DNA from: Natrinema sp. SYSU A 869
GTDB lineage: Archaea > Halobacteriota > Halobacteria > Halobacteriales > Natrialbaceae
Assembly: GCF_019879105.1 (NCBI RefSeq)
Contig: NZ_CP082247.1
Coordinates: forward strand, 827,418 to 891,417
Reading direction: 5' to 3'
DNA length: 64,000 nt
In this document: in pieces, positions 21,186 to 30,637 of the stretch
Layout: every line of letters begins with the position of its first letter
How positions within the stretch are numbered: the stretch's first letter is position 1
The notes under the pieces: generated by a model
The model's database searches: none
Told to the model about the DNA's origin: nothing
Seen by the model: the letters and a program-made list of their open reading frames with translations, nothing else
Program-made: the position numbers and the translations under genes

Positions 21186-21200
21186 GTACCGGGTCGGTAC
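21186..21200. promoter_or_regulatory. Inverted repeat in divergent promoter, possible operator
   Basis: GTACCG (21186-21191) and CGGTAC (21195-21200) form a perfect inverted repeat around GGT, midway between the divergent Gfo/Idh (start 21137) and GH115 (start 21269) genes. Its place next to a TATA box suggests a regulator site serving both. No second copy was found. Confidence 0.4.
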
Positions 21201-21268
21201 TGTTGGGAAATAATTCGCGAACGGCCGGCCATGGTCTTTTTCTCTGCTCGGGACAAATAGCCGAATTG

Positions 21269-24120
21269 ATGGGTATGATAACCGACAGACCGTCAGACGG
21301 CGGCGTCCCGATCGTATACAAGGATGCAGTCGCTGAGGTCTACGTCGATGAGGGCGATCATGAGGTCGCAAAGATTGCAGCGACCAACCTCGGTGACGAC
21401 ATCGAGCGCGTCACCGGATGCCGCCCCGCGGTCACCGGGTCACTCGACGATCTCGCTTCGTCCGCCGTGATCGTCGGGACAATTGGTCGCTCCGAGGGCG
21501 TCGAGAGGTGCCTCCAAGCGAGCGACGTCGACGTCGCGACGCTGACGGACGAACGGGAGAGTTTCGTCATCGAGACGATTGAAGAACCGCTTCCCGGCCT
21601 CGAGTCGTGCGTGCTGATCGCCGGGAGTGATCGCCGCGGGACGGCCTACGGCGCGTACGAACTGTCGAAGCGGATCGGCGTTTCGCCGTGGTACTGGTGG
21701 GCTGATGTGCCACCCGAGAGGCGCAACGCAGTCGTCGTCGAGTCGGGAACGTACAGGTTCGGTCCCCCTCGGTGACCTATCGGGGGATCTTTCTCAACGA
21801 CGAGGACTTCGGGTTGCGGCCATGGGCGGCGGAGACGTTCGCTCCAGAGGAGGCCGACGATCGGCCCGGGATCGGGCCGACAACGTACGCCCGGATTTTC
21901 GAACTGCTGTTGCGTCTCAAGGCGAACACCGTCTGGCCGGCGATGCATCCCGATACGAAGGCGTTCTATCGGTATCCCGAGAATTCAGCCGTTGCCGACG
22001 AGTACGCGATCATCGTGGGGACGTCGCACTGCGAACCGATGCACAGGAACAACGTCGATGAGTGGGACGACTCCCGCGGCGAGTGGAACTACGCGACCAA
22101 CCGCGAGCAGATACTGACGTACTGGCGATCGCGTGTCGAAGCCGTCGCGGACGGCGAGAACGTCTTTACCTTGGGGATGCGCGGCATCCATGACTCCGGA
22201 ATGCCCGGCGAGGAAACTCGAGCGGAGACGGTCGAGTTGCTCCAGCAGGTGATCGACGATCAGCGGCGAGTGCTGGACGAAGTCCACGACCGGCCAGTCG
22301 AGGAGATCCCGCAAGTGTTCTGCCCGTACAAGGAAGTCCTCGACGTGTATCGCGGGGGACTTGACGTTCCTGAGGACGTCTGCCTGATGTGGCCGGACGA
22401 CAACCACGGCTACGTCCGGGAACTACCGCTCGACGCCGAGCGCAAGCGCGAGGGCGGCTCGGGGGTGTACTATCACCTCTCCTACTGGGGCCGTCCTCAC
22501 GATTATCTCTGGTTGTCCAGCGTGCCTCCGGGCCTCATTCGATCCGAACTGACGAAAGCGTACGACGCCGGCGCTCGCGACTACTGGGTCGTGAACGTCG
22601 GCGATATCAAACCGACCGAGGCGGAGTTGGAGTTCGCTCTCGATCTCGCGTGGGACGTCGAGGCAACCCGATCCGTCTCGAGCGACGAGTGGCTGCGGGA
22701 CTGGGCCGCCCGCGAGTTCGGCGAGACCCATGCCGACGATATCGCCGGGATTCTCGCCGAGTATTATCGGCTGTCGCTAGCCCGAAAGCCCGAACACATG
22801 GGCTGGTCGACAGTGTATCCGGACACGCATCCGGACGAGCCGGCGTTCAGTTTCGTCCACAAGGGTGACGAAGCGCGCCGGCGAGTCGAAGCGTTCGAAC
22901 GCCTCGTCGAGCGGGCGGAGTCGGTCAATGAGGACCTCCCCCCGGAGCGACGGCCGAGTTTCTATCAGCTGGTGCTGTACCAGGTGCGTTGCGCTGCAGC
23001 GATGTCGAAAAAGTACCTCCATGCGGCCCGAAGCCGACTGTACGCTGGACAGGGCCGCACGAGCGCAAATCACTATGCCGAACTGGCCAAGCGCGCTCAC
23101 CGGTGTATCGAAGCCGAGACGCGGTACTACAACGAGGACCTGTGCGACGGCAAGTGGGAGGGAATGCTATCACACCGACCTCGAGACCTGCCGGTATTCG
23201 ACGCGCCCGCCACGGCGAGTCTCACGCCACGAGAGGGCGCTGCGCTCGGCGTCGCTGTGGAGGGCCGTCGGACGCCGGTCCGCGGGGACGAGAGCACGCC
23301 GCCGTCGTTGCCGACGTTCGATCCGGGGGTCGATCCGGACCGCTTCGTCGACGTGTTCGCTCGCGGCGACAAGCCCGTCGAGTGGTCCGCGACGCCCAGT
23401 GACGAGTGGATCGACGTCGACGCCACCGAGGGAGTCGTCGAAGACGAACTCCGATTGTGGGTCGGAGTCGACTGGGACGCAATCCCGACTCAGCGGGCGA
23501 CCGGCGACGTGACGATCGAGGGGGCGGGTGTTGAAAAAACCGTTCGCGTCGAAACGGCGTCTCCGCGGAGCGAACCGCACGGTGACTTCGTCGAGACGAA
23601 CGGAGCCGTCGCCATCGAGGCGGAGCGATACAGCAGAACCCACGACGGCGACCCGGGTGTCTGGACCCGGTGTGACGTCCCGGGACGCGTTTCGGGGACG
23701 ACCGTCGCCGTGGAGCCATCGACGTTCTCGAGCCACGATCCAGGGAGCGACGCCGCCCCGCTGTTGGAGTATGACATCGAGCTGTCCACGACCGGCTCCG
23801 TCGACATCGAGGTACAGTGCATTCCGACGCAGGCACTCAACGAACAGCGGGATCTGCGGTACGCTGTCTCCGTAGACAGCGGCGAGAGAGCCGTCGTCTC
23901 GACTGATCCCGATGGCGGAGAGCACGATCCCCAGTGGCAAGTGAACGTCCTCCGCGGAGCCACAATAGAGACGACGACACACGAGATTGAGACGAGGGGG
24001 ACGCACACGCTGCAACTCCGAGCGTTGGATCCCGGTCTTGTTGTGGACCGAATCGTCGTCTACGCCGACCGCGACCGTGAGACGTACCTCGGTCCGCGAG
24101 AGTCCGCCCTCGAACGGTGA
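21269..24120 (+). pseudogene. GH115 family glycosidase (alpha-glucuronidase-like), frameshifted by one missing base
   Basis: Predicted exo-acting alpha-glucuronidase of family GH115. The first frame gives the N-terminal alpha/beta domain (VYKDAVAEVYVDEGDHEVAKIAATNLGDDIERVTG, AYGAYELSKRIGVSPWYWWADVPPE). The catalytic TIM barrel starts in another frame with VTYRGIFLNDEDFGLRPWA and continues through EQILTYWRSRVEA, TLGMRGIHDSGM, CLMWPDDNHGYVRELP and YYHLSYWGRPHDYLW to a C-terminal beta domain. Adding one C to the CCCCC run at 21764-21768 joins FGPPSVTYRGIF, giving 950 residues, the family length. ATG 21269 or 21275 could be the start. No signal peptide. It may act on glucuronate-decorated arabinogalactan or xylan associated with pectin; the substrate is inferred. 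Confidence 0.8.
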
Positions 24121-24157
24121 TCGACGACCGCGTATTCGGAGCCGCTTTCAACGCTGG

Positions 24158-24313
24158 TTACAGTCGATTGAAGCGGACCTGCTGGTCGGGTGCGCCGCCT
24201 TCGTAGGCTCGGATTGTTTCAGGCGGCATGAACGCTCCCGGCATGATGGGGGTCCCATAGCAGTTGCCCATCTCGATGACAGCGAGTTGAGGGGCGGTGT
24301 CGCCAGAAACACC
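24158..24313 (-). pseudogene. Unrecognised C-terminal gene remnant
   Basis: An open stretch of 52 codons without a plausible start, reading ...APQLAVIEMGNCYGTP and ...GGAPDQQVRFNRL before a TAA at 24158-24160. The composition is protein-like, but the space to the kdgK stop (24418) allows only about 100 more nt, and the upstream frame has a TAG at 24314-24316. It is most simply the tail of a deleted gene. The family was not recognised. Confidence 0.3.
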
Positions 24314-24417
24314 CTACCAGCGAGTCGGACGGATCCGCGTCGAAGATGATTCTCGAGCCGACGAGAACGTCTTCAAAACAGCCAGAAAGCGTGCTGATCA
24401 GTGGTCTCCAGCACGGA

Positions 24418-25359
24418 CTACCTATTGATACTCGACTCCCCGTCAGCGATGACCGCTTCGACCTCGGGCTCGGAGATCACTGCCAGATCTCCCTTGATGG
24501 TTCGCTTCAACGCTGCCGCCGCCGCTCCCCACTTCAGTGCGCCCGTTACGGATTCGTTGCGGACGTACCGCGAGAGGAACGCGCCGACGAACGCGTCGCC
24601 GGTCCCGATCGGGTCGACCGTCTCGGTATCGAAGGCGGATTGCCGAACGAGTCCATGTGCGGTACTCGCGACTGCGCCGTCTGCCCCCCGTGTCACGACG
24701 ACCGTCTCGGAATCGAACCGCGTGCGGAGATCATCGGCGATGGCTGCAGCCGACCCATCGACGTCGAGTATCGACCGCGCGTCGCGTTCGGGGACGAACA
24801 GCAAATCGACCAGCGGGAGAAGTTCCTCGTATGCCGACTTCGCCGTCGATTGCGACCAGAGTTTGCCCCGATAATTAAGATCGAAGGCGGTCGTAGTATC
24901 GACGCGCAGGAGTTCGGCGGTCGTTTGATACAGCGTTTCGGAAAGCGCCGGTGTGATGCCTGTAGTAAAGAACACATCCGACGATCGAATCGTGTCGATC
25001 GGAACATCATCGGGATCCGTCGTCGTTATCGCCGCATCTTGTCGGTCGTAAATGACGTTCGTGCCACGTGGCTCCCTGCCCTGCTCGATATAGTACGTCC
25101 CCTGTCTGCCCTCATCACTCCAAGCGATCGCTGGCGTGACCCCGTGTCCCCGAATATCTGTCGTAACGCGCCGACCAAGCGGTGTCTCCGGAAGTTTCGA
25201 GATCCACGTCGTATCAGCACCGAGCCGACTCGCCGCGATCGCGACGTTGCTCTCGGCACCGGCCGTCCGGAACTCGAGCGAGTCCGCCGTTTCCAATCGT
25301 TCTCCGTGTTCCGGTGAAAACCGAAGCATCGTCTCACCGAACGTCGTAATATCACCCAT
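24418..25359 (-). CDS. kdgK: 2-keto-3-deoxygluconate/galactonate kinase (PfkB family)
   Basis: Predicted cytoplasmic kinase phosphorylating KDG or KDGal, the merging point of uronate and galactonate breakdown, for the haloarchaeal semi-phosphorylative Entner-Doudoroff route. The 313-residue PfkB sequence has the N-terminal FGETMLRFSPEHGERLETADSL, the GGAE-like TAGAESNVAIAASRLG signature, the DLNYRGKLWS sugar/ATP block, ITRGADGA-like VTRGADGAVAS and the C-terminal PIGTGDAFVGAFLS motif with its catalytic Asp. These blocks are characteristic of KdgK within the family. It stands alone, after the GH115 gene on the opposite strand. The aldolase that would follow it is not in the window. Confidence 0.85.
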   Translation of the reverse strand: MGDITTFGETMLRFSPEHGERLETADSLEFRTAGAESNVAIAASRLGADTTWISKLPETPLGRRVTTDIRGHGVTPAIAWSDEGRQGTYYIEQGREPRGTNVIYDRQDAAITTTDPDDVPIDTIRSSDVFFTTGITPALSETLYQTTAELLRVDTTTAFDLNYRGKLWSQSTAKSAYEELLPLVDLLFVPERDARSILDVDGSAAAIADDLRTRFDSETVVVTRGADGAVASTAHGLVRQSAFDTETVDPIGTGDAFVGAFLSRYVRNESVTGALKWGAAAAALKRTIKGDLAVISEPEVEAVIADGESSINR

Positions 25360-26080
25360 CGTACCATCGGATGTCAGAACCCGTCATGCTAGATGAGTTC
25401 CGATTCGCGGCGACCGACATAATTCTGGGGATTCTCGCGACGGCTGCCAGCGAGGCGGACTCATCGGACATCTCGAGGGAGTCGGGGAACGATCCCACGA
25501 AAAGCCAGCTCTGGCGTTATCGCGGCGTGGAATCGGTCGGTTTGGCTCCTCGGCTGAAGTCTGTTCGTCCAGTGAGTGCGGTGGTCGCCGGACAGTGTGG
25601 GAGCGAAAATTGAGCAATGTGTTCTCTTCTCATGCGCTTCTCCACTGATAGAGGAGGTCCGATAGAAATAAACGAAAATAATCGTACAGAACGTTGTTGT
25701 GTAGGGGGATACGGGTTACAGACATACGATTGTGATCCTTTCGCTCTCGATATGAACCCACGGATGGCTAGTGCTCATGTGTTATCGCCAGAGACAACAG
25801 TAGAACGTCTCGAAGACCGGTTTCGGGAGCCCTCGAAGAGCGACTCGAGTTCCGAGGGGCGAACGATAATGAAACGAACACCGTTCCGAAAGAGAGAACG
25901 GTCGACGTACTGGGTGATACTGTCGGACAGAAGTCACTGCAGATTCGATCGCGAAAGTCACTACATACCTGCTCGCATGACAGCTGTGCGATCAGCGTAT
26001 ACTCGTTTCAGTGACTACTATAGTCGAATACCACGGTACCTCGTGAAGGAGACTGGGCTGGACGGAAACGGTGACCGGTG
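25360..26080. other. Long gene-free region
   Basis: 721 nt between the kdgK start and the end of the transporter operon, lower in GC than its neighbours. One plus-strand frame is open for 158 codons from 25617, but it has no recognisable domain, a poor amino-acid composition for a halophile, and no promoter I could see. Dispersed element copy B lies at 25970-26024. The kdgK promoter must lie at its left end. Confidence 0.55.
25970..26024. repeat. Dispersed intergenic element, copy B
   Basis: Contains GTGCGATC (25986-25993) and, 13 nt on, TTTCAGTGACTACTATAGT, the same two blocks in the same order as at 1728-1768. An imperfect inverted repeat (CTGCTCGCA and TGCGATCAG) overlaps its left end. 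Non-coding. Relationship to copy A is seen directly; its nature is inferred. Confidence 0.45.
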
Positions 26081-26362
26081 TTACGATCCGTAGTGATACC
26101 AGAGCCGATATGCGATGTCTCCGACGACCGTGACGGCGAGGAGTGAGAGGCCCCATAGCCCGAGCACGCCTGCCATCGACCCGTCAAAGAAGAGTATCCC
26201 GGCGAGCATCAGCGCGATTGCGATCGCGACCGATATCCGGGACGCTCGACTACCGGGGAGATTCACGGATCGGCGCCGTCTGGAGTTCGATTCGCTAGAC
26301 GTTTCCATCGTGGTGTTGTCGGTCATATCGGACATGTCTGTTTCGTCGGAACGGCCGCTCAC
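26081..26362 (-). CDS. Small two-segment membrane protein at end of Opp operon
   Basis: A 93-residue protein with a charged N-terminal tail (residues 1-42, rich in Ser, Asp and Arg) and two hydrophobic segments at about 44-60 and 64-82 (ISVAIAIALMLAGILFF, VLGLWGLSLLAVTVVG). No family recognised. Its start overlaps the stop of the preceding ATPase gene by 4 nt (ATGA), so it is the last gene of the ABC transporter operon. A role as an accessory subunit of the importer is suggested only by position. Two other small membrane proteins sit next to transporter genes in this window. Confidence 0.65.
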   Translation of the reverse strand: MSGRSDETDMSDMTDNTTMETSSESNSRRRRSVNLPGSRASRISVAIAIALMLAGILFFDGSMAGVLGLWGLSLLAVTVVGDIAYRLWYHYGS

Positions 26363-27447
26363 GGTGAATCGACTGGCGGCTCATCCGTTATCTCAGGGCT
26401 GTTCCAGTACTCGTGGGTCTCGTCCGCTCGGAAGCACCGAGCGTAGTTTTCTTCATTGCCGTTCGCGTGGATCCGTCCTGGATGTTGGCGTTTACACACC
26501 TCTCGAGCGTTCGGACAGCGCGGGTGGAAGTGACAGCCGGAGGGGAGATCCGTCGGATCGGGAACGTCTATTTTCCGTAGGGGGAACTCCTCGTCGTCTT
26601 CGTCCTCGTAGAGGTTCGCCGTCGCCCACTGCAGCGCTTTCGTGTACGGATGCTGTGGATTTTCGACGATTTCCTCGACGGTTCCGATCTCGACGATCTC
26701 GCCGAGGTACATCACAGCAATCCGTCCGCCGGACTTTTCGGCGATGTACCGCGCGTTCGAGAGATCGTGCGAGATGAACAGGTACGAGGTCTGGAACAGG
26801 TCCTGCAGTTCAAGCATGAGGTCCATCATCTCGACGCGCAGGGACACGTCGAGCGCGCTGATCGCCTCGTCGGCCAGGATCAGATCGGGATCTAATAACA
26901 ACGCCCGAACGAGGACCGCACGCTGTGTTTCCCCGCCACTCAACTGGTGTGGGTACCGGTTGAGATAATCGCCAGGCGGCGACATTCCGACCCGTTCGAA
27001 CAGCGTGTGGATGCGCTCCTCTCGCTCGTCGCGGCCGAGGTCAGGGTACCACTTCTTCAACGGCAACATTAACGAGGTGAGGATCCGCTGATTCGGATTG
27101 AGCGCACTCCCCGGATCCTGGTGAATAATCTGGAGCGAGTGGCGGATTTCGTCGAACGGGATCGACGCGTCGCCGGCCCCGTTTCGCGCCTCCCAGATGT
27201 CCTGCCCGCGGTAGCTGACCGTCCCGCTGGTCGGCTTCTGAGCGCCGATCGCCGTCTTCCCGAGCGTCGATTTCCCGCAGCCGCTCTCCCCGATGAGTGT
27301 GAGCGTCTCCTGTTCGCCGAGCTCGAGGGACACGTCGTTGACCGCTCTGACCGTCTCGGACTCGCCGAAGATATCGAGCACCCCTCCACCGTCGGTGAAC
27401 TCGACGGAGACGCCGTCCATCGAGAGCATCGGTTCGGACGACGGCAT
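26359..27447 (-). CDS. Oligopeptide/oligosaccharide ABC transporter ATPase (OppF/DppF-type)
   Basis: One of two ATPases of a family-5-type importer. It has Walker A GESGCGKST, the Q-loop IHQDPGSALNP, the signature LSGGE, Walker B LILADEA and the H-loop ISHDL, followed by the C-terminal oligopeptide-transporter extension with a cysteine cluster (SGCHFHPRCPNAREVCKRQHPG) that can bind an iron-sulfur cluster in this family. At 362 residues it is typical. It follows the other ATPase with a one-base TGATG overlap. In a pectin island the cargo is more likely an oligosaccharide than a peptide; that is inference from context. Confidence 0.88.
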   Translation of the reverse strand: MPSSEPMLSMDGVSVEFTDGGGVLDIFGESETVRAVNDVSLELGEQETLTLIGESGCGKSTLGKTAIGAQKPTSGTVSYRGQDIWEARNGAGDASIPFDEIRHSLQIIHQDPGSALNPNQRILTSLMLPLKKWYPDLGRDEREERIHTLFERVGMSPPGDYLNRYPHQLSGGETQRAVLVRALLLDPDLILADEAISALDVSLRVEMMDLMLELQDLFQTSYLFISHDLSNARYIAEKSGGRIAVMYLGEIVEIGTVEEIVENPQHPYTKALQWATANLYEDEDDEEFPLRKIDVPDPTDLPSGCHFHPRCPNAREVCKRQHPGRIHANGNEENYARCFRADETHEYWNSPEITDEPPVDSP

Positions 27448-28511
27448 CAGTTATCGCCTCCGTCAGTCGCGGTACTTCGACCGGTCGTCGGGCGGGTATC
27501 GGGCGCAGCGCTAATCGGAACCGCGTCTGCGGCCTCGTCGTAGTAGAAACACGCCGACTCGTGGCTATCACTCACCTCCATCATTGGTGGGTCCTCGGAT
27601 CGACAGCGGTCATCGGCCATCGGACACCGGGGATGGTACGAACACCCCGGAATATGGTCGACCGGATCCGGCTTGCTCCCTTCGATGATGTTCATCTCGT
27701 CGACCGGGACGTTCAGATCCGGCGTCGTGTCGAGGAGCGCACGCGTGTAGGGATGCGAGGCCTCGTAAAGCAGATCGTCCGTCGTCCCGATCTCGACGAT
27801 GTTGAACGCGTACATCACGGCGATACGGTCGGCGAGCTTGGTCAACAGCGGGAGATCGTGCGTGATGAACACGAGCGTCAGATCGTACTCCTCCTGGAGT
27901 TCGCGAAGGAGCGTGACGATCGAGCGCTGCATCAACAGGTCCAGTGCGGCCGTCGGCTCGTCAAGGACGAGGACGTCCGGCTCGAGCACCAGGCTTAGCG
28001 CGATGAGTGCCCGCTGTTTCATGCCGCCCGAGAGTTCGTGTGCGTACGAGTTGAGGATTCGGTCGGGATCGAGGTACACGCTCTTCAAGAGGTCGCGTGC
28101 TCGGTCCATGCCGGCGGAAATGTCGCGGTTGTGATCCTGCAGGGTTTCCCTGAAGTGCGTTCGAATCTTCGTGACGGGGTTGAACGAACTCATCGCCCCC
28201 TGGAACACCATGGCGACCTCTTCCCAGCGGAACCGATCCAGTTCGGACTCGGAGAGTTCCAGCACGGAGACCGGGTCGCCATCTTCCGGATGGAACGTGA
28301 CGTCGCCCTCCGAGACGCCGGGTTCGACGACGGCGTTGAGAAACGATGAGGCGAGCATGGACTTGCCGCTCCCGCTTTCGCCGATGATCCCGAGCGTTTC
28401 GTTGCGGACGACGTCGAGATCGGCGTCGCGAACGACACGCGACTGTCCACGATTCATCTGAAACGTGACGTTGAGGTCTCGGACCTCGAAGATCGTGTCT
28501 GTGTTACGCAT
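27447..28511 (-). CDS. Oligopeptide/oligosaccharide ABC transporter ATPase (OppD/DppD-type)
   Basis: Partner ATPase of the importer: Walker A GESGSGKSM, Q-loop FQGAMSSFNP, signature LSGGM, Walker B VLVLDEPTAALD and H-loop ITHDLP, then the C-terminal extension with cysteines (PGCSYHPRCPMADDRCRSEDP). 354 residues, normal for OppD. It is transcribed after the permease gene (69-nt gap) and overlaps the OppF-type gene by one base. Like its partner it acts at the inner face of the membrane. Substrate is inferred from surrounding pectinolytic genes. Confidence 0.88.
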   Translation of the reverse strand: MRNTDTIFEVRDLNVTFQMNRGQSRVVRDADLDVVRNETLGIIGESGSGKSMLASSFLNAVVEPGVSEGDVTFHPEDGDPVSVLELSESELDRFRWEEVAMVFQGAMSSFNPVTKIRTHFRETLQDHNRDISAGMDRARDLLKSVYLDPDRILNSYAHELSGGMKQRALIALSLVLEPDVLVLDEPTAALDLLMQRSIVTLLRELQEEYDLTLVFITHDLPLLTKLADRIAVMYAFNIVEIGTTDDLLYEASHPYTRALLDTTPDLNVPVDEMNIIEGSKPDPVDHIPGCSYHPRCPMADDRCRSEDPPMMEVSDSHESACFYYDEAADAVPISAAPDTRPTTGRSTATDGGDN

Positions 28512-28580
28512 TCGTTGTCCTCTCGTAGCGAACGGCAGTCAGTGTCATAGTCCTGTCGTCGTTTCCGTCCGTCGATCGGG

Positions 28581-29582
28581 TCATGCTTCGGACCCTCCGT
28601 CGTCATCGATTGTCGACGAGTGGCGCGCCCTGAGCCGGACGTTGAACACGCTGTCCATTCCCTGCGAGAACAACACGAGTCCGAACGACATCAGGAAGAT
28701 TGTCAGTAACGGGAACGCGAGGAAGTGGTACATGTCCGGCCGGCTCAATGCGTTCCCCTCGTAGGCGATGTTCATCATAACGCCCCAGTTGAACGTCGTG
28801 AACGGAAGGATGCCCAGGAAGTACAGCCCGACGGACTCGAAGATGATGCGTCGAGACGCCAGCGCCGAGTTCACCGTTACGTAGGGCATGAGCTGGGCGA
28901 GTACGTCTCGACGGAGGATCGTCCCCGTCGAGATGCCCATGATCTGTGACGCCTCTACGTATGACTCCTCTCGGATACTGAGCACCTGCGAACGCACGGT
29001 CCTCGCCAGACCGGGCCAGTTGTCAAGTCCGAGCAAGACGCCGATGACGTACGGATTCTTCGGCTGGAAGATCGCGATGAGGACGATGACCAGCGGGAGT
29101 CCGGGGATCGTGATAATGATATCGGTGATCGACATCAGTATCGTGTCGATCTTCGAACCCCGGTGGAACCCCGAAACGATGCCGACCAACGCCGCGAATC
29201 CGACGCTCACGACCGCTCCGGCGAACACCATTCGGAACATATCCGGCGTCGCGTGGATGAGTTGTGCCCCGATCGGCTGTCCGAAGGTGTCCGTCCCGAG
29301 AATGTAATCGAAGTTCTGGAACGGTGGTTCGAGAACGGGGGCGTCGCCGCTCGTCGGTCGGTCGACAAGCCAGACACCGACGGTCCCCATCAGGAAAAAT
29401 ATGGTAACAATTGCCGTTCCGATGGCGGCTCGCCAGTCGGTCATGGCTACCCGGGAGGGGGCGGCGACGTACAGGTCGAACTGACGTCTGAGTCGCTGTG
29501 ACCTCGGTGTCGGCTCTCGGTCGACATCCGCATCGAAGAGCGTTTCAAGTCCCTCTGTATCGTCTGGTTGTTCACTACTCAT
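28581..29582 (-). CDS. ABC transporter permease (DppC-type)
   Basis: Membrane subunit of the Dpp/Opp importer. An N-terminal cytoplasmic segment precedes a first membrane helix (IGTAIVTIFFLMGTVGVWLV), then a periplasmic-type loop with the DppC hallmark ILGTDTFGQ and the permease core with the EAA-like loop EASQIMGISTGTILRRDVLAQ. Start ATG 29582 (MSSEQPDD) is chosen over 29621 because it cuts the overlap with the upstream permease to 8 nt. 333 residues, slightly longer than bacterial DppC owing to the acidic N-terminus. Confidence 0.85.
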   Translation of the reverse strand: MSSEQPDDTEGLETLFDADVDREPTPRSQRLRRQFDLYVAAPSRVAMTDWRAAIGTAIVTIFFLMGTVGVWLVDRPTSGDAPVLEPPFQNFDYILGTDTFGQPIGAQLIHATPDMFRMVFAGAVVSVGFAALVGIVSGFHRGSKIDTILMSITDIIITIPGLPLVIVLIAIFQPKNPYVIGVLLGLDNWPGLARTVRSQVLSIREESYVEASQIMGISTGTILRRDVLAQLMPYVTVNSALASRRIIFESVGLYFLGILPFTTFNWGVMMNIAYEGNALSRPDMYHFLAFPLLTIFLMSFGLVLFSQGMDSVFNVRLRARHSSTIDDDGGSEA

Positions 29583-30594
29583 TGTTTCCTCCGGACGAGA
29601 TTCGGGGGTCGATGTATCCATACGTCAGATCCGCGATCAGGATCGCGACGATCGTTACGAGCGTGAAGACGATGAGCGACCCCATGAGTACGGGGTAGTT
29701 CCGCACCTGTATGGCGTCGTACACCAATAGTCCCACGCCCGGATAGGAGAAGATCTGCTCGACGATGACGGAACTGCTGAGCACGCCGGCGATACCGATC
29801 ATGAACTGGGTGTACATCGGCAGGATGGCGTTCCGTCCCACGTACTGGGTCGCGATACGAGAGTTGCGCAACCCGCGTAGCTCCGCGACGCGGAGATAGT
29901 CCTCCCCAAGGACGCGGACGGAGTTACCCCGCATCGTCAGCGCCGTGCCGAGTCCGAGAACGCTCATCGAAAGTATCGGGAGTGCAGCGTGAGTAGCGAT
30001 ACTTTGCATGAATTCTAGGTTGAATCCCTTTTCAATACCGAGTCCGTACCGTCCACCCGTCGGGAAGAAATTGTTCCGAATGCTAAAGAAGAAGATGAAC
30101 AGGATCCCTGCGACGTAGTACGGCGTGGAGTTGAGTCCGATAACGGCGACGGACGACACCGAGTCGAATTGGGATTTTTCCTTGAACGCCATCACCGCCC
30201 CGAGCACGATGCTGACAGTGTAGCCAATAACCATCGCGTAGACACTGATGAGCATCGACCACGGGAGTCGTTCGGCGAGTAGCGTCGTTACGGGAGTATT
30301 CTCGTAGAGCGACTCACCGAGATCTTGCTCCAGGAAGACACTGCTCATGTACTGATAGTACTGCACGTAAATCGGCGCATCACTCTCTATATTCGTATAC
30401 TGCGCTACTAACTGTTCGATTTGCTCTGGGTTAATTGTATTCGACGATCCCATCTGCTGGGCGAGGATTTGGTTTCGAAGTGCTTGGGCAGGGCCACCTG
30501 GCATCATTTGATACAGAACGAACGTTAGCGTCACTGTCGCGAAAAACGTCAGCAGCGCCTGACCAACGCGTTTTACGAAATAGTTCCCTTGCAT
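29575..30594 (-). CDS. ABC transporter permease (DppB-type)
   Basis: First membrane subunit of the Dpp/Opp importer. It starts with YFVKRVGQALLTFFATVTLTFVLYQMMPGGPA, the typical DppB N-terminal helix and PG-rich loop, then the QDLGESLYENTPV region and the core with the EAA loop RVAELRGLRNSRIATQYVGRNAILP. 339 residues with about six membrane segments. It follows the nearer binding-protein gene by 43 nt and overlaps the DppC-type gene by a few bases, so it belongs to one operon. Confidence 0.87.
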   Translation of the reverse strand: MQGNYFVKRVGQALLTFFATVTLTFVLYQMMPGGPAQALRNQILAQQMGSSNTINPEQIEQLVAQYTNIESDAPIYVQYYQYMSSVFLEQDLGESLYENTPVTTLLAERLPWSMLISVYAMVIGYTVSIVLGAVMAFKEKSQFDSVSSVAVIGLNSTPYYVAGILFIFFFSIRNNFFPTGGRYGLGIEKGFNLEFMQSIATHAALPILSMSVLGLGTALTMRGNSVRVLGEDYLRVAELRGLRNSRIATQYVGRNAILPMYTQFMIGIAGVLSSSVIVEQIFSYPGVGLLVYDAIQVRNYPVLMGSLIVFTLVTIVAILIADLTYGYIDPRISSGGNNE

Positions 30595-30637
30595 GACCTA
30601 TATCCTGTTATTTTGGGGTTTTATGATCAAGATGGTT

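Noticed and set aside
25617..26093. Open plus-strand frame of 158 codons
   Set aside because: No domain, too few acidic residues for this organism, overlaps the dispersed element and the end of the small membrane gene.
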